From assembly GCF_965363235.1 (NCBI RefSeq), contig NC_134848.1, forward strand, positions 60,660,181 to 60,724,180: a DNA stretch of 64,000 bases, written 5' to 3'. The position numbers were made by a program, and so were the translations under genes. Numbering within the stretch: position 1 is the first letter of the stretch; every line of letters begins with the position of its first letter. The notes beneath the pieces were generated by a model. It was not told the DNA's origin, did not search any database, and saw only the letters and a list, made by a program, of their open reading frames with translations. The stretch is from Mytilus galloprovincialis (lineage: Eukaryota; Mollusca; Bivalvia; Mytilida; Mytilidae). This document shows positions 11,453 through 24,100 of this stretch, one piece after another.

Positions 11453-12926
11453 AAATCAATTGAAAAAAGCTAAACTTATCAGATGGATACAAATAAAAAT
11501 ACATCTAACAAAAACGGACGTGGGAGGGTACTTGTACATGCTAACAACAAAATGAAAATAAGAAGAGATATAAGAATACTCGCAGTTACTGACAGCTTGT
11601 TCAAAGAAATTAACAGCTATTAAATAATTCCATGCATCTAAGAATAAACTATTCATCATTAAACATTAAACATCCAATGAATTTAGTGTTCAGACGTCTT
11701 AAACATAAAACATGATGGTCTTGTGTTGTATAGGTTATAGGCACCGACTTTGATTATCAATTACATGACGTGTCATAGTGTTCTTTGTGTCTGTCTGTAT
11801 ATTTTTAACCTTTACTGTTTGATCCATTTTTAGGGATATTCTTTCGGCGTGGCTCGGTACTTATGCATCCCACCATTGTGTTATCGTGCTACAGTAATTT
11901 TTCTGCTGGTCTGTTTCTTTTTTGCTCATGTTACTTGTATTTATGCCATTTTGTTTTTCTTGGTTGAAAATAGTATTTTGTTTTAAAAGAAAATAAGATT
12001 ATAAAACAATGTTGACTGCTGTACCCCAAAAACCTTTGTACACACTATTATACTTGTTTGTTTTGTTCACACATTGTTTTCAATTAATATATTATTATGT
12101 GACTGGCATACAAGTGAGATGCTAAGCAAGCTATAGAACAAGGTTTAATCTACCATGTTTTACATAAGGACATATCCCTACCAGTCAGGAATATAATTGT
12201 ATGACAGTTCCTAGCAATAAGTTTGATTCGCTTGAGATTTTAAATTACATATTGCCATTTGCTAAAAGACTTTTCGTATTCAATTTTTCCTGATGTTTTC
12301 GTTCTTTTACTTATTTTTCGTTATAAGCGATATGCATGTCTTTGTTGAAACCATATGCTTCATCTGAAATAAGCTTAAAAAGTTCCTTTTTCTACCTATA
12401 TATAGCTAACTAGTAACTAAACATGTTGCTGGCTTGGCTATATAGAAATACAGAATAGATAGCATGACCAATATATTTTCACACAAAACTTGTACAGACT
12501 TTCAAGAACAGTTCAGATTCAGATTTATAATGATTTCGAAAACTTAAGACACTAATTTCATTTCAAACGAGGAAAAATGTATAGAAATGAAATCAGTTAC
12601 GGATATCTATATTTTCAGTTCCTTATATCAACGGCAATTTTTTTTTCAGGTACCCATATCATCGCGTTTTTTTTTCGACGACCGATTTCTCTTTTAAAGG
12701 TTGAACTATGAAAAACCCATAGTATTTCTGATTCAAAGTTAGAAAATTAGTCTTTAAAGACACGAAATACCGAAGAATAGTACTTAGTTATTACATAATG
12801 GAAAAAAAAAAACATATTGACCAGAAACGTCGTCCGCCATCTTTGGATATACGTAACTGCAGTTACGGAGATCACATTTACACAAGTGTCTAAACTAAAT
12901 ACTGGAAAAACAATAGAGAGAATAAC

Positions 12927-12928
<2 letters not shown>
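11453..12928. other. Unassigned AT-rich stretch
   Basis: No repeat or gene that I can support; only short ORFs. Confidence 0.4.

Positions 12929-13004
<76 letters not shown>
12929..13004. repeat. (AT)n microsatellite
   Basis: About 76 bp of pure AT dinucleotide, flanked on the right by ATCTGT repeats. Confidence 0.98.
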
Positions 13005-13006
<2 letters not shown>

Positions 13007-13244
13007 GTTATCTGTATCTGTTATCTGTTGTAGGGTTGTCACTGACTCAGACGTACTTATAATATAATTATTTTCTGTGACTGTATCTTACATTAATTTG
13101 TAGGATCCTTTACTATAGATAATTTAGCTGGTCTGTAACAATAACATCTTCATGCCTTATATATCATGTACTGCAGTACGCCGCTAGATTAAAACTGACG
13201 TGGAAAGGTAACACACGGCCAGCGAAAGCTCTTTTTTTAAGAGC

Positions 13245-13402
13245 CCAGGTGGTCGTGTGGTCTAGTGGGACGGCTGCAGTGCAGGCGATTTGGTGTCACG
13301 ATATCACAGTAGCATGGGTTCGAATCCCGGCGAGGGAAGAACCAAAAATTTGCGAAAGCAAATTTACAGATCTAACATTGTTGGGTTGATGTTTAGACGA
13401 GT

Positions 13403-13451
<49 letters not shown>
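13245..13451 (+). mobile_element. tRNA-derived SINE with (TA)n tail
   Basis: The head carries a pol III A box (tggtctagtgg, 13258-13268) and a perfect B box (GGTTCGAATCC, 13317-13327) with tRNA-like spacing. A tRNA-unrelated body (tttgcgaaagcaaattta, ttgatgtttagacgagttg) and a 45-50-bp TA run follow. The long body and non-functional cloverleaf argue against a tRNA gene. Molluscan tRNA-derived SINE families are known; I cannot name the exact one. Confidence 0.8.
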
Positions 13452-13454
<3 letters not shown>

Positions 13455-13696
13455 CATGATTTATAACGTCTTTATCACATATTAGTTACGAATACGTCGG
13501 GTTTTGCATATGCAATAACCTCAAAATTGCAAAAAAGAGTATATTGATATTGTACCCTGATTCTAAATGACGTGACGTCACTGCGTCCTTAACGACACGT
13601 TTGTGATAAAATTTTTAAAATTTTACCTTTTATCTTTCATTAAATTGTTATAATTGACCTTTTTTCTCTTTTCTGCAGAACTTAAATATGTGATAA

Positions 13697-13836
13697 AAAA
13701 ATTATAACATGTCTTTTCCATATTGGCCCGGGTATCATCCCTCGACCCATATCGGCCTACGGTTAAAGCCTCGAGGCCGATATGGGAGTCTCAGGATGAT
13801 ACCCGGGCCAATATAAAAAAGGGTATGTTATAATCT
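13697..13836. mobile_element. Fold-back (palindromic) repeat
   Basis: Arms of about 40 bp (left attataacatg... then tattggcccgggtatcatcc; right the complement ending gttataat) enclose a second stem, cccatatcggcc / ggccgatatggg. The high GC of the arms stands out from the flanks. I recognise it as a recurrent mussel repeat. Confidence 0.75.
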
Positions 13837-14100
13837 ATACATATTTCTCAAAGTTTTTGAACATAAAAATAATAATGTATACACACTTTGATCACATTGT
13901 TTGTTACTTCATGTGTTTACCCTTTCCATCTAGTTTATCCGTAATGTATATGTCAATAAAGTTAATTGATGGAACCTTCATTCCATCACTATTTATTGTG
14001 TTAATGTTTTGAAATGTAACATGTGTAATGTCCGATATCTTAAATGTTCAAATGTCTCTTACAGTCAGTTTTCAATTCAGCTTGCACGAAAGTTTTTGGT

Positions 14101-14445
14101 AAAGCCCCAGTCCCACTAGACTACGATCGCCCCACGCTCACCGCGATCTAAAATAAATTCAGATCGCGGTCAGGTCGCGGTTTGAGCGGCATGAACATGT
14201 AAATGTTCGTTCCTTTCACGATGCTACTACATCCTCATTACGCTTCTACAACGAAGCCTCTACGACTATGCCACGTTCTCATCGCGCTTATTCTGCGACC
14301 TCACTAATCCTATCAAGATCTTTGAACGCTCATCACGTTCTCATCACGACCATACCACCGATTGCAACACGATCTCACCACGCTTTCAACTGCGATTATA
14401 CTACGTTCTTACCACGATTATACTACGTTCTCAGCAAGTTGAGCT
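14101..14445 (+). repeat. Degenerate short-repeat element with AGCCCCAGTCCCAC end
   Basis: Begins AAAGCCCCAGTCCCACTAGA and continues as diverged ~20-bp words related to cacgattatactacgttctc. No right end is visible. The terminal words resemble the end at 28270. Confidence 0.55.
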
Positions 14446-14572
14446 AGTTGAATATCAAACTGATTTGGAACCAAAGACTACACTGATAAGTCATACCTAT
14501 TCCACACATTACAACAAGTAATCGACATTTTTTTTTTTAAATTTGTAGAATAGACACTGTGATCAGCATTAA

Positions 14573-15164
14573 GGTTCATCATAACAAACGGACAAATATG
14601 GCTGTATTTACATGCAAAAATAACTCTGAGTACAGACTTACCTGTGAAGTTGGAAAAGTTTTAATGCTTGGCATCCACTAGATATAATAAAGTTACATGC
14701 ATTTTGTGTTTCAGAAAGATAAAATCTCTTTTGGATTTTGATGGGCATTTTTTTCCTTCATGCAAAAGGTGTGCAAATTAACTAAGTTGTGGTACAACTA
14801 TGAGATGCTTCCTCAGGTAAAAAACCGGGTTGTATTGTTTTGATTGTCCTTAATAGACATGGACAAAAGTTATCTTCACAACTATAGGTGAGTTAAAGAG
14901 TTTATCTGAGTCAGTGAGTGGACAGTATCAAAGTAATTCAGGTGTTTGTTTATTTTTACACCTTCTGCAGAAATGAAAAAAAAAAAAATGCCCATCAAAA
15001 ACCAAGTAAGATTTTACCTTTCTTAAACACAAAATGCATTCAATTTTTATATATCTAGTGGATGCTAGGCCTTAAAACTTATTAAAAAGCACAGGTAAGT
15101 TTGTACACAGAGCATGTTTTGAGGTGAAAATACGGCCAAATTTGTCCATTTGTTATGATGAACC
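14573..15164. mobile_element. Palindromic TTAA MITE, GGTTCATCATAACAAA family
   Basis: TTAA (14569-14572) precedes GGTTCATCATAACAAA, and the exact reverse complement ends at 15164 before TTAA (15165-15168). The two arms stay alignable for about 185 bp (gcatccactagatat, gcattttgtgttt, gatgggcatttttt), so most of the 592 bp can fold back. No ORF. TTAA target sites point to the piggyBac or Kolobok superfamilies. Confidence 0.85.
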
Positions 15165-15168
15165 TTAA

Positions 15169-15724
15169 GGAGGCTCGAGGGTATAAAAATTTCAGAAAAA
15201 AACAATTAACATTAGTTTTTCATTACAAATTTTATTTTTTTTACCTTTAGTAGTTGTAAATTTATCATATGGTACACAAATTATTCAAAAAAATTAAATT
15301 CGTGTTGGCACCAGATGAAATGTTAATACCACTTAAAAAGCCCAAATTATCTCCTTTTGGTGAAAAAATGTCATTTTTTGGCATTAAAATTGAAATATCT
15401 TTTTTAACTGATCGGTGACCTATATTTTTATTATAATTTTCAAATGAGCTGTATTTAAACTAAACTTTTGTAAAATTTGAGCGATTTCTGTAATACAGTT
15501 CTTTATTTTATGTCGATATCACCTCTATTTCTCCTATTAGTTCAATAGAAATAGGGTATCTTTTCAAAAATGTATGCTTCTTTCAAGCATTTGTAAGCGT
15601 AAATGAACGGTGACCCCATTTTTTTATTTTATTTTTCTATTAGGAATTAGATAAAGTTCGTTTATACAAAAATTTAGCGAAATCCTATATTAAATAAAAA
15701 AATGATTTAGACCCGCGAGCCTCC
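15169..15724. mobile_element. TTAA MITE, GGAGGCTCGAGGGT family (copy 2)
   Basis: Ends are GGAGGCTCGAGGGT and ACCCGCGAGCCTCC, flanked by TTAA on both sides (15165-15168 and 15725-15728). The interior is collinear with 5477-6041. The left TTAA is the same tetranucleotide that closes the preceding MITE. No coding capacity. Confidence 0.85.
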
Positions 15725-15728
15725 TTAA

Positions 15729-16244
15729 ATGGAGAAGAAACACATTAAGCAATTAATAACTTTATGGATTATTCAAATAAAAAAACAATTTATAGTTAGC
15801 ATTTAAATTCCTGTATAACATGTATACGTTTGCACTTTTTAAGGAAACATGGAATATCCAGACAAAAGAGAGACAATCAGTATTTTAAATAGTTCGTTAA
15901 AAAAACGAATTAGAAAACAGTGTATGTCTAGTCAGTATATATATATCAATGAACAAAAAATATCAATTAAAAAGGATGATATATGATATATATTGATTAT
16001 GGATTATTGAACAAAATCAGAAATTGTATTTGAGAATGGGATTGTCAGCTTAATTTATCTGTGGTAAGGTGACATCAACAATGTGTTTGATATTGAGAGC
16101 AAGAAAGCCTTTTGGAAAACAAAGAACAATTAATAATAGTGTTTTATAAAACTTTTGGAATGGAAGTTCAGTATATTAAAATTTATACTTCTAATTAATC
16201 CGAAAGAGGAAGGCTTTTACATGCCTACCATTTAAATAAACGCA
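15729..16244. other. Unassigned stretch
   Basis: AT-rich, no supported feature. Confidence 0.4.
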
Positions 16245-16612
16245 TATAAAAAAGAAGATGTGGTATAATTGCCAATGAAACACCACAACTCTAAACAAGA
16301 GGCCAAATGACACAGAAATTACTAAATATAGGTAAGCAAAAATGAGCAAAGCCCATACCTCATACTCAGCTAAGGAAGGCAAAGGAATGACAAATGTGAA
16401 ACATTTCAAACGAGAAAACTAACAGCCTAATGTAGGTCCAAAACATGTACGATAAACACATATGTAGCACATCAACAAAAAAACATCCACTGAATTACAG
16501 GCTCTTAGCTTGGGACAGGCAGATGCATACATAATGTGGCGGGGATATACATATTAGAGGGATCCAAACCCTCTCCTAACCTGGGACAGTGGTGTAACAG
16601 TACAAAAGTCAA
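16245..16612 (+). repeat. Common mussel repeat, family A (copy 3)
   Basis: Full-length-looking copy: gaagatgtggtataattgcc, gagcaaagcccatacctcat, acgagaaaactaacagcc, caggctcttagcttgggaca, ctcctaacctgggacagtgg. Same order as the copies at 7379 and (inverted) 7950. Confidence 0.85.
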
Positions 16613-17430
16613 TCTCTTTGATAACGTACATTATGTTTAATTAGGCAATTGCATATATGTAATAATGCAAAACACAAACTAATGCTTATTGATAGAGTAT
16701 ATGGTTTCTTATTACTGTTTTTAAAAAAAAAAGTGAAAAATTGGTTATTTATACTTTACTGAAACTCTCTTTTGGTTGATACTTTTCAGCATCCAAGGGC
16801 AATAACTCTTATTAGTTATCATCAGATCGATTCGGACATTTATTTGTCTTAACAATCTAATTATTAAGCCCAAGTTTATTTTGTCTACATCTAGCTTTCA
16901 AAGTTTGAGTGAAAATACACGAATAACCACAGGGTAAAATTTAGAACATGACCTAGACCTCTGATCTTGCCATTATCTATGATTGGGTGAACAATGACCC
17001 TAGATCAAGATAAAATAGGCTTTTATCACTTATGGTAAATTTTTGTATCAATTATTCCGAATACAAAAGGGAAAACAACTCTCTTATTTTTCTTAATATT
17101 GAAAAAAATGGAGATGCATCGTGGGTATTTGATGAGCAATTTTGAAAGATAGATTGGTTTATTTCTCATACGATTGGGATGACTTATAGATTATAGGAAA
17201 AATGGTATAAGGGTGAACATTTTATTGTAAAACGCGTTTTGCCGTTAGTAGAGCGAGCTTCAAACGCGTAATAACTGTTCAATATCACATGCAAACTATC
17301 TGGGCTGCATTTGGAGAAACTACGACCTATCCTTCTGGAGAACGTTATTCTTTATATTCCCTTTTTTACTTGGCAGTGTAAAGCTTAAAATAAGTAGGTT
17401 TATATCAGATGTAGATACTTCATATTTTTT
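16613..17430. other. Unassigned stretch
   Basis: AT-rich, no supported gene or repeat boundary. Confidence 0.4.
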
Positions 17431-17434
17431 AAAT

Positions 17435-17715
17435 ATGAAATGGATTAATAAAAGAGGGACGAAAGATACCAAAGGGACCGTCAAACTCATAAATCTAAAA
17501 CAAACTGACAACGCCATTGCTAAAAATGAAAAAGACAAACAAACAACAGCACACACGAAACAACATAGAAAACTAAAGAATAAACAACACGAACCCCAAA
17601 AAACCAGGGGTGATCTCAGGTGCTCCGGAAGGGTAAGCAGATCCTGCTCCACATGTGGCACCCGTCGGGTTGCTTATGTGATAACAAATCCGGTAAATAG
17701 TTTAATTCGGTAGGT
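17435..17715 (+). repeat. Dispersed mussel repeat, family F
   Basis: Contains gggaccgtcaaactcataaa, acacgaaccccaaaaa, ggggtgatctcaggtgctcc and catgtggcacccgtcgg. A related segment recurs at 29565-29680 and a diverged trace at 33836-33895. The 92-codon ORF here follows from the A-rich composition. Confidence 0.7.
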
Positions 17716-18115
17716 CACATTCATGAAAGGGAATAAATGTCATTCAAAAAAAAATAAAATTAAGATCAATTGAATACACAAAATACAATACAAATTTGAT
17801 GTTTAACCAGGTAAATTAATCTCTAAAAAAAATAAATCAAATGAATAACGTTTGACACAAGAGATAAATATATCATCGTGTAATTAAATTTACAATAAGA
17901 CTTCCTTGATATTCGATACTGTATGTTTAGTCACGTTTAAAAAGACATATTCATGTAACCTAGCATATATACAATGAAATACACATTCCAGTCATTGAAC
18001 AAGGAAGTGACAAAATTCTAAGTTAATTATAAATTCATAAAATATATTACCAATTTACTGGATTTTTAGGAGAATATTTCAGATTTTTACAAGATTTAAG
18101 TACAACAACAGTAAA

Positions 18116-21100
18116 ATGATGTATGTATTAGCTTTATTGGCAGTCATCAGCAGTGTATCGGCATTTTATCCACGCCAACCACCTCCAGAAGATTGGAGAA
18201 CAAAAACGCACTTTGATATAACTTTAATTGGTACATTACAGGCTATTTCAACCTACGTCTTCAAAAACAATATGACAAATGCAAAATCAGAATCATCAGC
18301 GTTAGACGAATTCTTTACAAACGGTATGATTATGAAATAATACTAACATTTTATTTTTTTTTTGATAAATTTTAGATTCTAAATTAATATAGTTCATCGC
18401 CAGGTTCGTTTAAAAGATTTGAGTTTGCGGCAACTAAACTTACATGATGTTTAGTTTACAGTTTGAAATAGAAGAAATACCGACAAAACTAGATAATATA
18501 ATTGATTGTATAATTACTAACACAATTTTATAATAATCTTATTGCAATTTTTTTGTTATTAAATACATCAAATATCATTATTACAAACCTTATCTTGATC
18601 TATATCCTATTTTAGGAATTTTGTTTTAAATTTACGTGTGACGTCATATTTTTTCGAGGATCTAGTCGGGTGACATACAATGTATGGTCCGGCTTATTGT
18701 TTTTATGTGCTGACCTAGGTTGTTTTACGTTTTCGTTTTTTTTCTGTGGTTAGTTACCACTTCGGTGTTGACATATATCAATTATATGGTCATTTTGATA
18801 AATTTACTGTTTCCAAAAGTATGAATTATTCTAATAATACGGATTTTCTTATCCTAGGCAGATTACCGTAGCTGTACTTTGCACCTTTTTTTTGTTAGAA
18901 ATTTTAAGTTATCAATGCTCTTCATCTTTGTTTGTTTTTCTTTACTATTATGAGCTTAGCGTCGCTGATGAGTCTTATGTCGTAATGCTCTAATGTATTG
19001 TTAATGTATGTATTTCTCTGTCCTTTAGGTACTTCTATTTATTTGTATTGTATTACTGTCCTGTAATGTTGTCATTTTAGTGTTATATTTAACATTGCAA
19101 TAAAAGCGACAGGTTTGCCTAGGCACAAAACAGGTTCAACTACCATTTTTTCTTTAAATGTCCTGTACCAAGTCAGGAAAATGACAATTGTTATCTTATA
19201 GTTGGTTTCTGTGTGTCTTGCATTGTCGTATGTTTTTGTTGTACTTTAACGTTTCTGTGGTTCCTCTTATATTTGATGTGTTTCCATAATTTTTAGTTTG
19301 TAACCCGGATTTGTTTTCTTGCAGTCGATTTATGACTTTCGAACAGCGGTAAAGCTGATGTTGCCTTTATTCTAATAACATTGTTAAACGTATATACACA
19401 CCGCCTCGGTAATCTAGTGGGAGATTACTTGTCCCAAGTGCGGGAGGTATTTATTTTGATCTCTGAAACAGTAATACCAAGACCGAAAACGAGGTATTTA
19501 ATGTTCCTTCATTTGACGCTATAGAAAGATGGGAAAAAGGGTACAGACTGGCCGGTTTGAAATCAGTCCATCGCGTCTGGATAAGGATGACATGTTTTCA
19601 TTACAGTTTTAACTTGGACTTTAGAAACATTTTTTTTTCATTTCAAGCATTTATATTTGCATTCATGATAAAGGTTATTAAGAAACAAACTTCGGATTTT
19701 AATTTACGAGTGATTATTTGGTTTGATTGTCAATGCGACAACTCTCCAGCATATACCAAATGACACATAGAAATTAACAAGTAGAGTATACCGTTATCTA
19801 AAGGGGCACTAGCTGTCAAATTCAGGGTCACCGATTTTACTCAAATTCTCATATTTGACTTATAACAATGTAAACAGTTATTCAAATTATAAAAAGTCTA
19901 AAAGTAACAATATATCGGACATGGGTTCGATAATATGTAACTTCGTTTCGTGTGTATTTCAGTCTACACGCCATGTTACCAACTGTCGAGTTCTTCTCCC
20001 CCACCGAAGACCTGCCATTGTCATTAAAGTGATATATGTCTGTTTGATTTCATATCATGGATAAAAATTATATGTTAATAATCGTTTTTATCTGTATGAT
20101 AATGATTGTTTTTGTGAATCGAATCAGTTAATCAAATTATTTAGCTTTATCGCACTTTCAATGTTGACATTCTTTACTTTTTAATACTTGAACACGCACA
20201 ATAAAAGCGGTATCCATCTTTGTGGTCAACCTATTTTTGAAAATCCCAACTTTCAGCCACAAACACAGGCTCGAAAATATTTTTATTTTCAATAATAACA
20301 TGTGCCTACCGTATTAGGGTTGATTGAATGATTTATACGTTGATGCGAATATTAGAACATTTGAATAGCAAATTTACCTTTTTTTAAATGATAAATCCGA
20401 AATGTTGATAGTTCGATTTAATCGTAAAAACCAAACCCAAAGCTGAAATATAAAAATGCCCTTAGTTTCTATATCTTAAATATATCTTATTGCAATGAAA
20501 TTTTATCAACACTTTTAAAATTTTAGAAATAAGTTATTTATTAATAGAAAAATTCACATGCGTTTTCTGCATTACATTTTTACAGCGAATTGTACAACTG
20601 TTTAGTCAAATTAGATACAAAAGTTTTCGAGCTTTACCTAAATATATTGACAATGTTAAGAAGGTCTATTATTCCGTGAGACAATTTTTACCTTTTTCAA
20701 CTGGATAAAAATACTACATAATACTTTATAACTTCAGGCTTCGTGACTAAAATTTATTGTACAGGTTGTATGTAATTTCATCTATACTTACTATCCCATA
20801 TGCATACAATATAAAAACAAATAGCTTTATAAGATTTATGAAAAAAAATTATGTAAGTTTTAAAATGTTTGCAATGGGGTATTTATTTATTGACTGGATT
20901 GTATATGGATTAATTGTCGGATATTTCAATCGACATGTTTAATCAAAAATAATTCCTATCTTATTTCGTCAATACAGAGAATTGTAATAGTATTTTATGT
21001 TTAATTTAGTCACTAATTAATGAAAAAGAGTGACTTTGTAAACAATATCAATTGGGTTGGGTGAATTGTGACACACGGAACCTACATGTATATTGATATT

Positions 21101-24100
21101 TTTCTAATGATAAATTTTATCGTTTAGTATGTCATTAAAATCTACTTTTTGAGGCTGTTCAAAAATATGTTGGTTCTGACAGTTTAATTTATGATTAATT
21201 TAAGTCTCTAATAAATTGTATATAATCAGTCTTCTTCTCGACGTTCGACCATTGACTCCTACGTAAAGTTGGCAACACCAAGTGTAGTTACACTTTGCGA
21301 CTGAATCATTATACCGGAAACATTGACTTGGCAAAACATACTATTTTGAACACTTTTAAATTGATTGCCTATCATATACGTAATCGATTGTTGAAAAATA
21401 GTTTATTTCCGATCAGAATTTTAAAAATGTTTTACTTTCTTGTTTACACTTCAGAAATAGTATAGTCACAGTATATCTACGTTTAGCGCAAGCGCATAAA
21501 TACACAAATTCAAACTAGCTGGTCTGCGTTACGCCCAACTTAAATATACAATAAGGCATTCTCAATTTTTGACATCAAAACCCACAGTAGGCCAGGAATT
21601 AGTTAAAATAAAGTAATTTCTATTCTAAAACAAAATAAACAAATCAGTCCATTTCAATATTATTTTCGTGATAAACAATGATAAATATCCCTGAAACGAA
21701 AATTCTGCGAAATGTTATCGATCAACGAAGCAAGGTGACGTCACATATGTGTTACCGTAAACAAAAAAATCAGATGTAATCACCGGGCGTTTTATAGCTT
21801 TTTTGTTTCGACTCAGAGTTCAATAAAATAACATTTTTTTATTTTTTATTACTGAAAACATAATATTACTAGTATATTTTTTATCGGGATAAAACGGAAC
21901 TGCCAAAACAGTATTGTGTGTATAGGGCTTTAACGGTTAACAAAATTACCGAATATGTCCTATTAATTTAATTTTGGATGTAACGCGTCTTCTGATTGGC
22001 TGACGTTATTTTGTTATGAGCCCATAGACATAATTTAGTCATGTGACCGTGACGTCATCAACGTTTTTTCATGGTTTTCTACAGTTTAAAATGGAATTTA
22101 GAATTAAATTATAAGAAATGACTGTAATATTTTTTCTGTCTATTCGAAATAACATAAAAAATGTGGTGCACACTGTTAAGTAACCCCCTACGCGCGTTAT
22201 TCAGTGTGCACCAAATTTTTTATGTTATTTCTTCATAGACAAAAGAAATATTACAGTCATTCCTTAATTAGAATCGAAATAATTTATGGCAGCCGTAGAT
22301 TTGATTTATTTATATTTCTTAATCAAAAACATTAAAATTACTCAATTAGTTAGGTATTACAAAGAAGACGTATGCAGAAGCAAGTTGCCAACATGTGTAA
22401 TAATCATTCGTGTACAAAATCATTGTCATAGTTGTTAGGAAATATACGATATATGTTGCCACTGAGAAAGAAATAATATCACCACACATTTGAATATATT
22501 TCATTCCTAATCACCTATTATTTTTAATAATTTTTTTCCTGTTACATAATCCTTAAATTGTACAGAGAAATAACTTAATGCTTCCATCATTGTCATAGAA
22601 TGTCATTTGTCGTTAATACACTAATGAGACATAAAACTAACACCTTTAATATATGTAGTTGTAATAGGATATCTATTTAAATTCGCACCACACCATAAGG
22701 TGTATAATTATTTGAATAAAGATTTAATTTTATCTGTACAAGTGGATTTACATTTTGTCTGGGTATAGCTACCTGTATATTTAAAAAATTCGATCTTAAT
22801 ATCAATACCTTTCGATCCTTTGTTATGGTTAATACACTTATATTCCGGTCGAAAAAAAAATCCCTTGTGCTTCTTAAAAGTCATTCGATTTGTATACCTG
22901 TTATACAACATGTACAAGGATATCACTAAGGAGTGTTAAATACAATGTACATGATTAATATATAAAATTGACTCGGTCATATTATATATATACAGTCCGC
23001 CAAAATTAAGCACCACCTATATATGATATCTTCAAATTTTTATAAAAGTATTGCTAAATCGTAGTGTTTGTTTTATAATGATAACAATAAGCATACACAG
23101 TATTGTGGATAAATTTGGTGCTATAATAAGTTCATTTAAACCTGTAAAAAGGTTTTTAATTAACCCAATCGTGGTCAGTGTGGAAAACAGGTTTGGGTAC
23201 ATCCAAACTTTCCACTTTAAGTTACCTGCAAAGGTAAAATTAACACTTTTTAGCAAGTTTATCTGTGATGCAAAGACGTACGTTATCTGAAGCTGAAAGA
23301 TGGCAAGCTCTTGGCATGTCAACTGGAGATATGAGCACAAGAACCATTAGTAACAATTTTAACTTCAATCATACAGTCATCGTTCCACTTTTACGACGTC
23401 AGAGAGTCACAGGAAGTGTAAATGACAGACCTCGAAAACCGTCAATTCGTAGTGACAGATTGTTGATTAGCACCGCTAGGGCTCATCTATTTATACCTGC
23501 AACTCAGTTGCGACAGGAATGGCCACCAGGAGAATGAATGAGTGTTCGACGTGTTATACGTAGGTTCCATAACGGGAGCAAGTAGAGTTATACGACGTCC
23601 ACATCTGTTATTAAGTCATCGACAAATTATTATGCAGTGGGCTTATGAACATCTTCTTTGGAACATCCGAAATTGGCGGAAAATTCACTGGTCTGGCGCA
23701 AGTCGATTTCTTTTACGACTCATAGACTGGCGTATGCGCGTGGGGCGAGAGCGCAATACACCCCATAACGAAAGGAACATTTTCCAACTCATGCATTTGG
23801 TTCAGGTCGTGTTACGGTGTTTTTCGTTGAATTTAAACTTGATATGCATATCTTACAAGGGAATATGAATGGTCAAATTTACAGAGACTAAGTGCTACGT
23901 GACACTTTTGTTCCACATTTCGATGGCCATCCACTTGCTGATCGTCCCCTGTAAATGGACGATAATGCAAGACCTCATAGAGCAGGAATTGTGACAGCTT
24001 ACAAGCAGTAAGAGTCAATTGACAGTAACTTTTGGCCGGCCATGTCTCCGGATATGAAGCCAATTGAGCATTTGTGGGATGCTTAACCGCCGGAACCCAG

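Noticed and set aside
12817-13062. ORF containing a poly(IY) stretch
   Set aside because: The AT microsatellite keeps the frame open.
13245-13345. Functional tRNA gene
   Set aside because: A and B boxes are present, but the arms do not form a cloverleaf and a SINE body with a TA tail follows.
19395-19500. Second tRNA-like SINE head (taatctagtgggagattac)
   Set aside because: An A-box-like word only; no B box at the expected distance.
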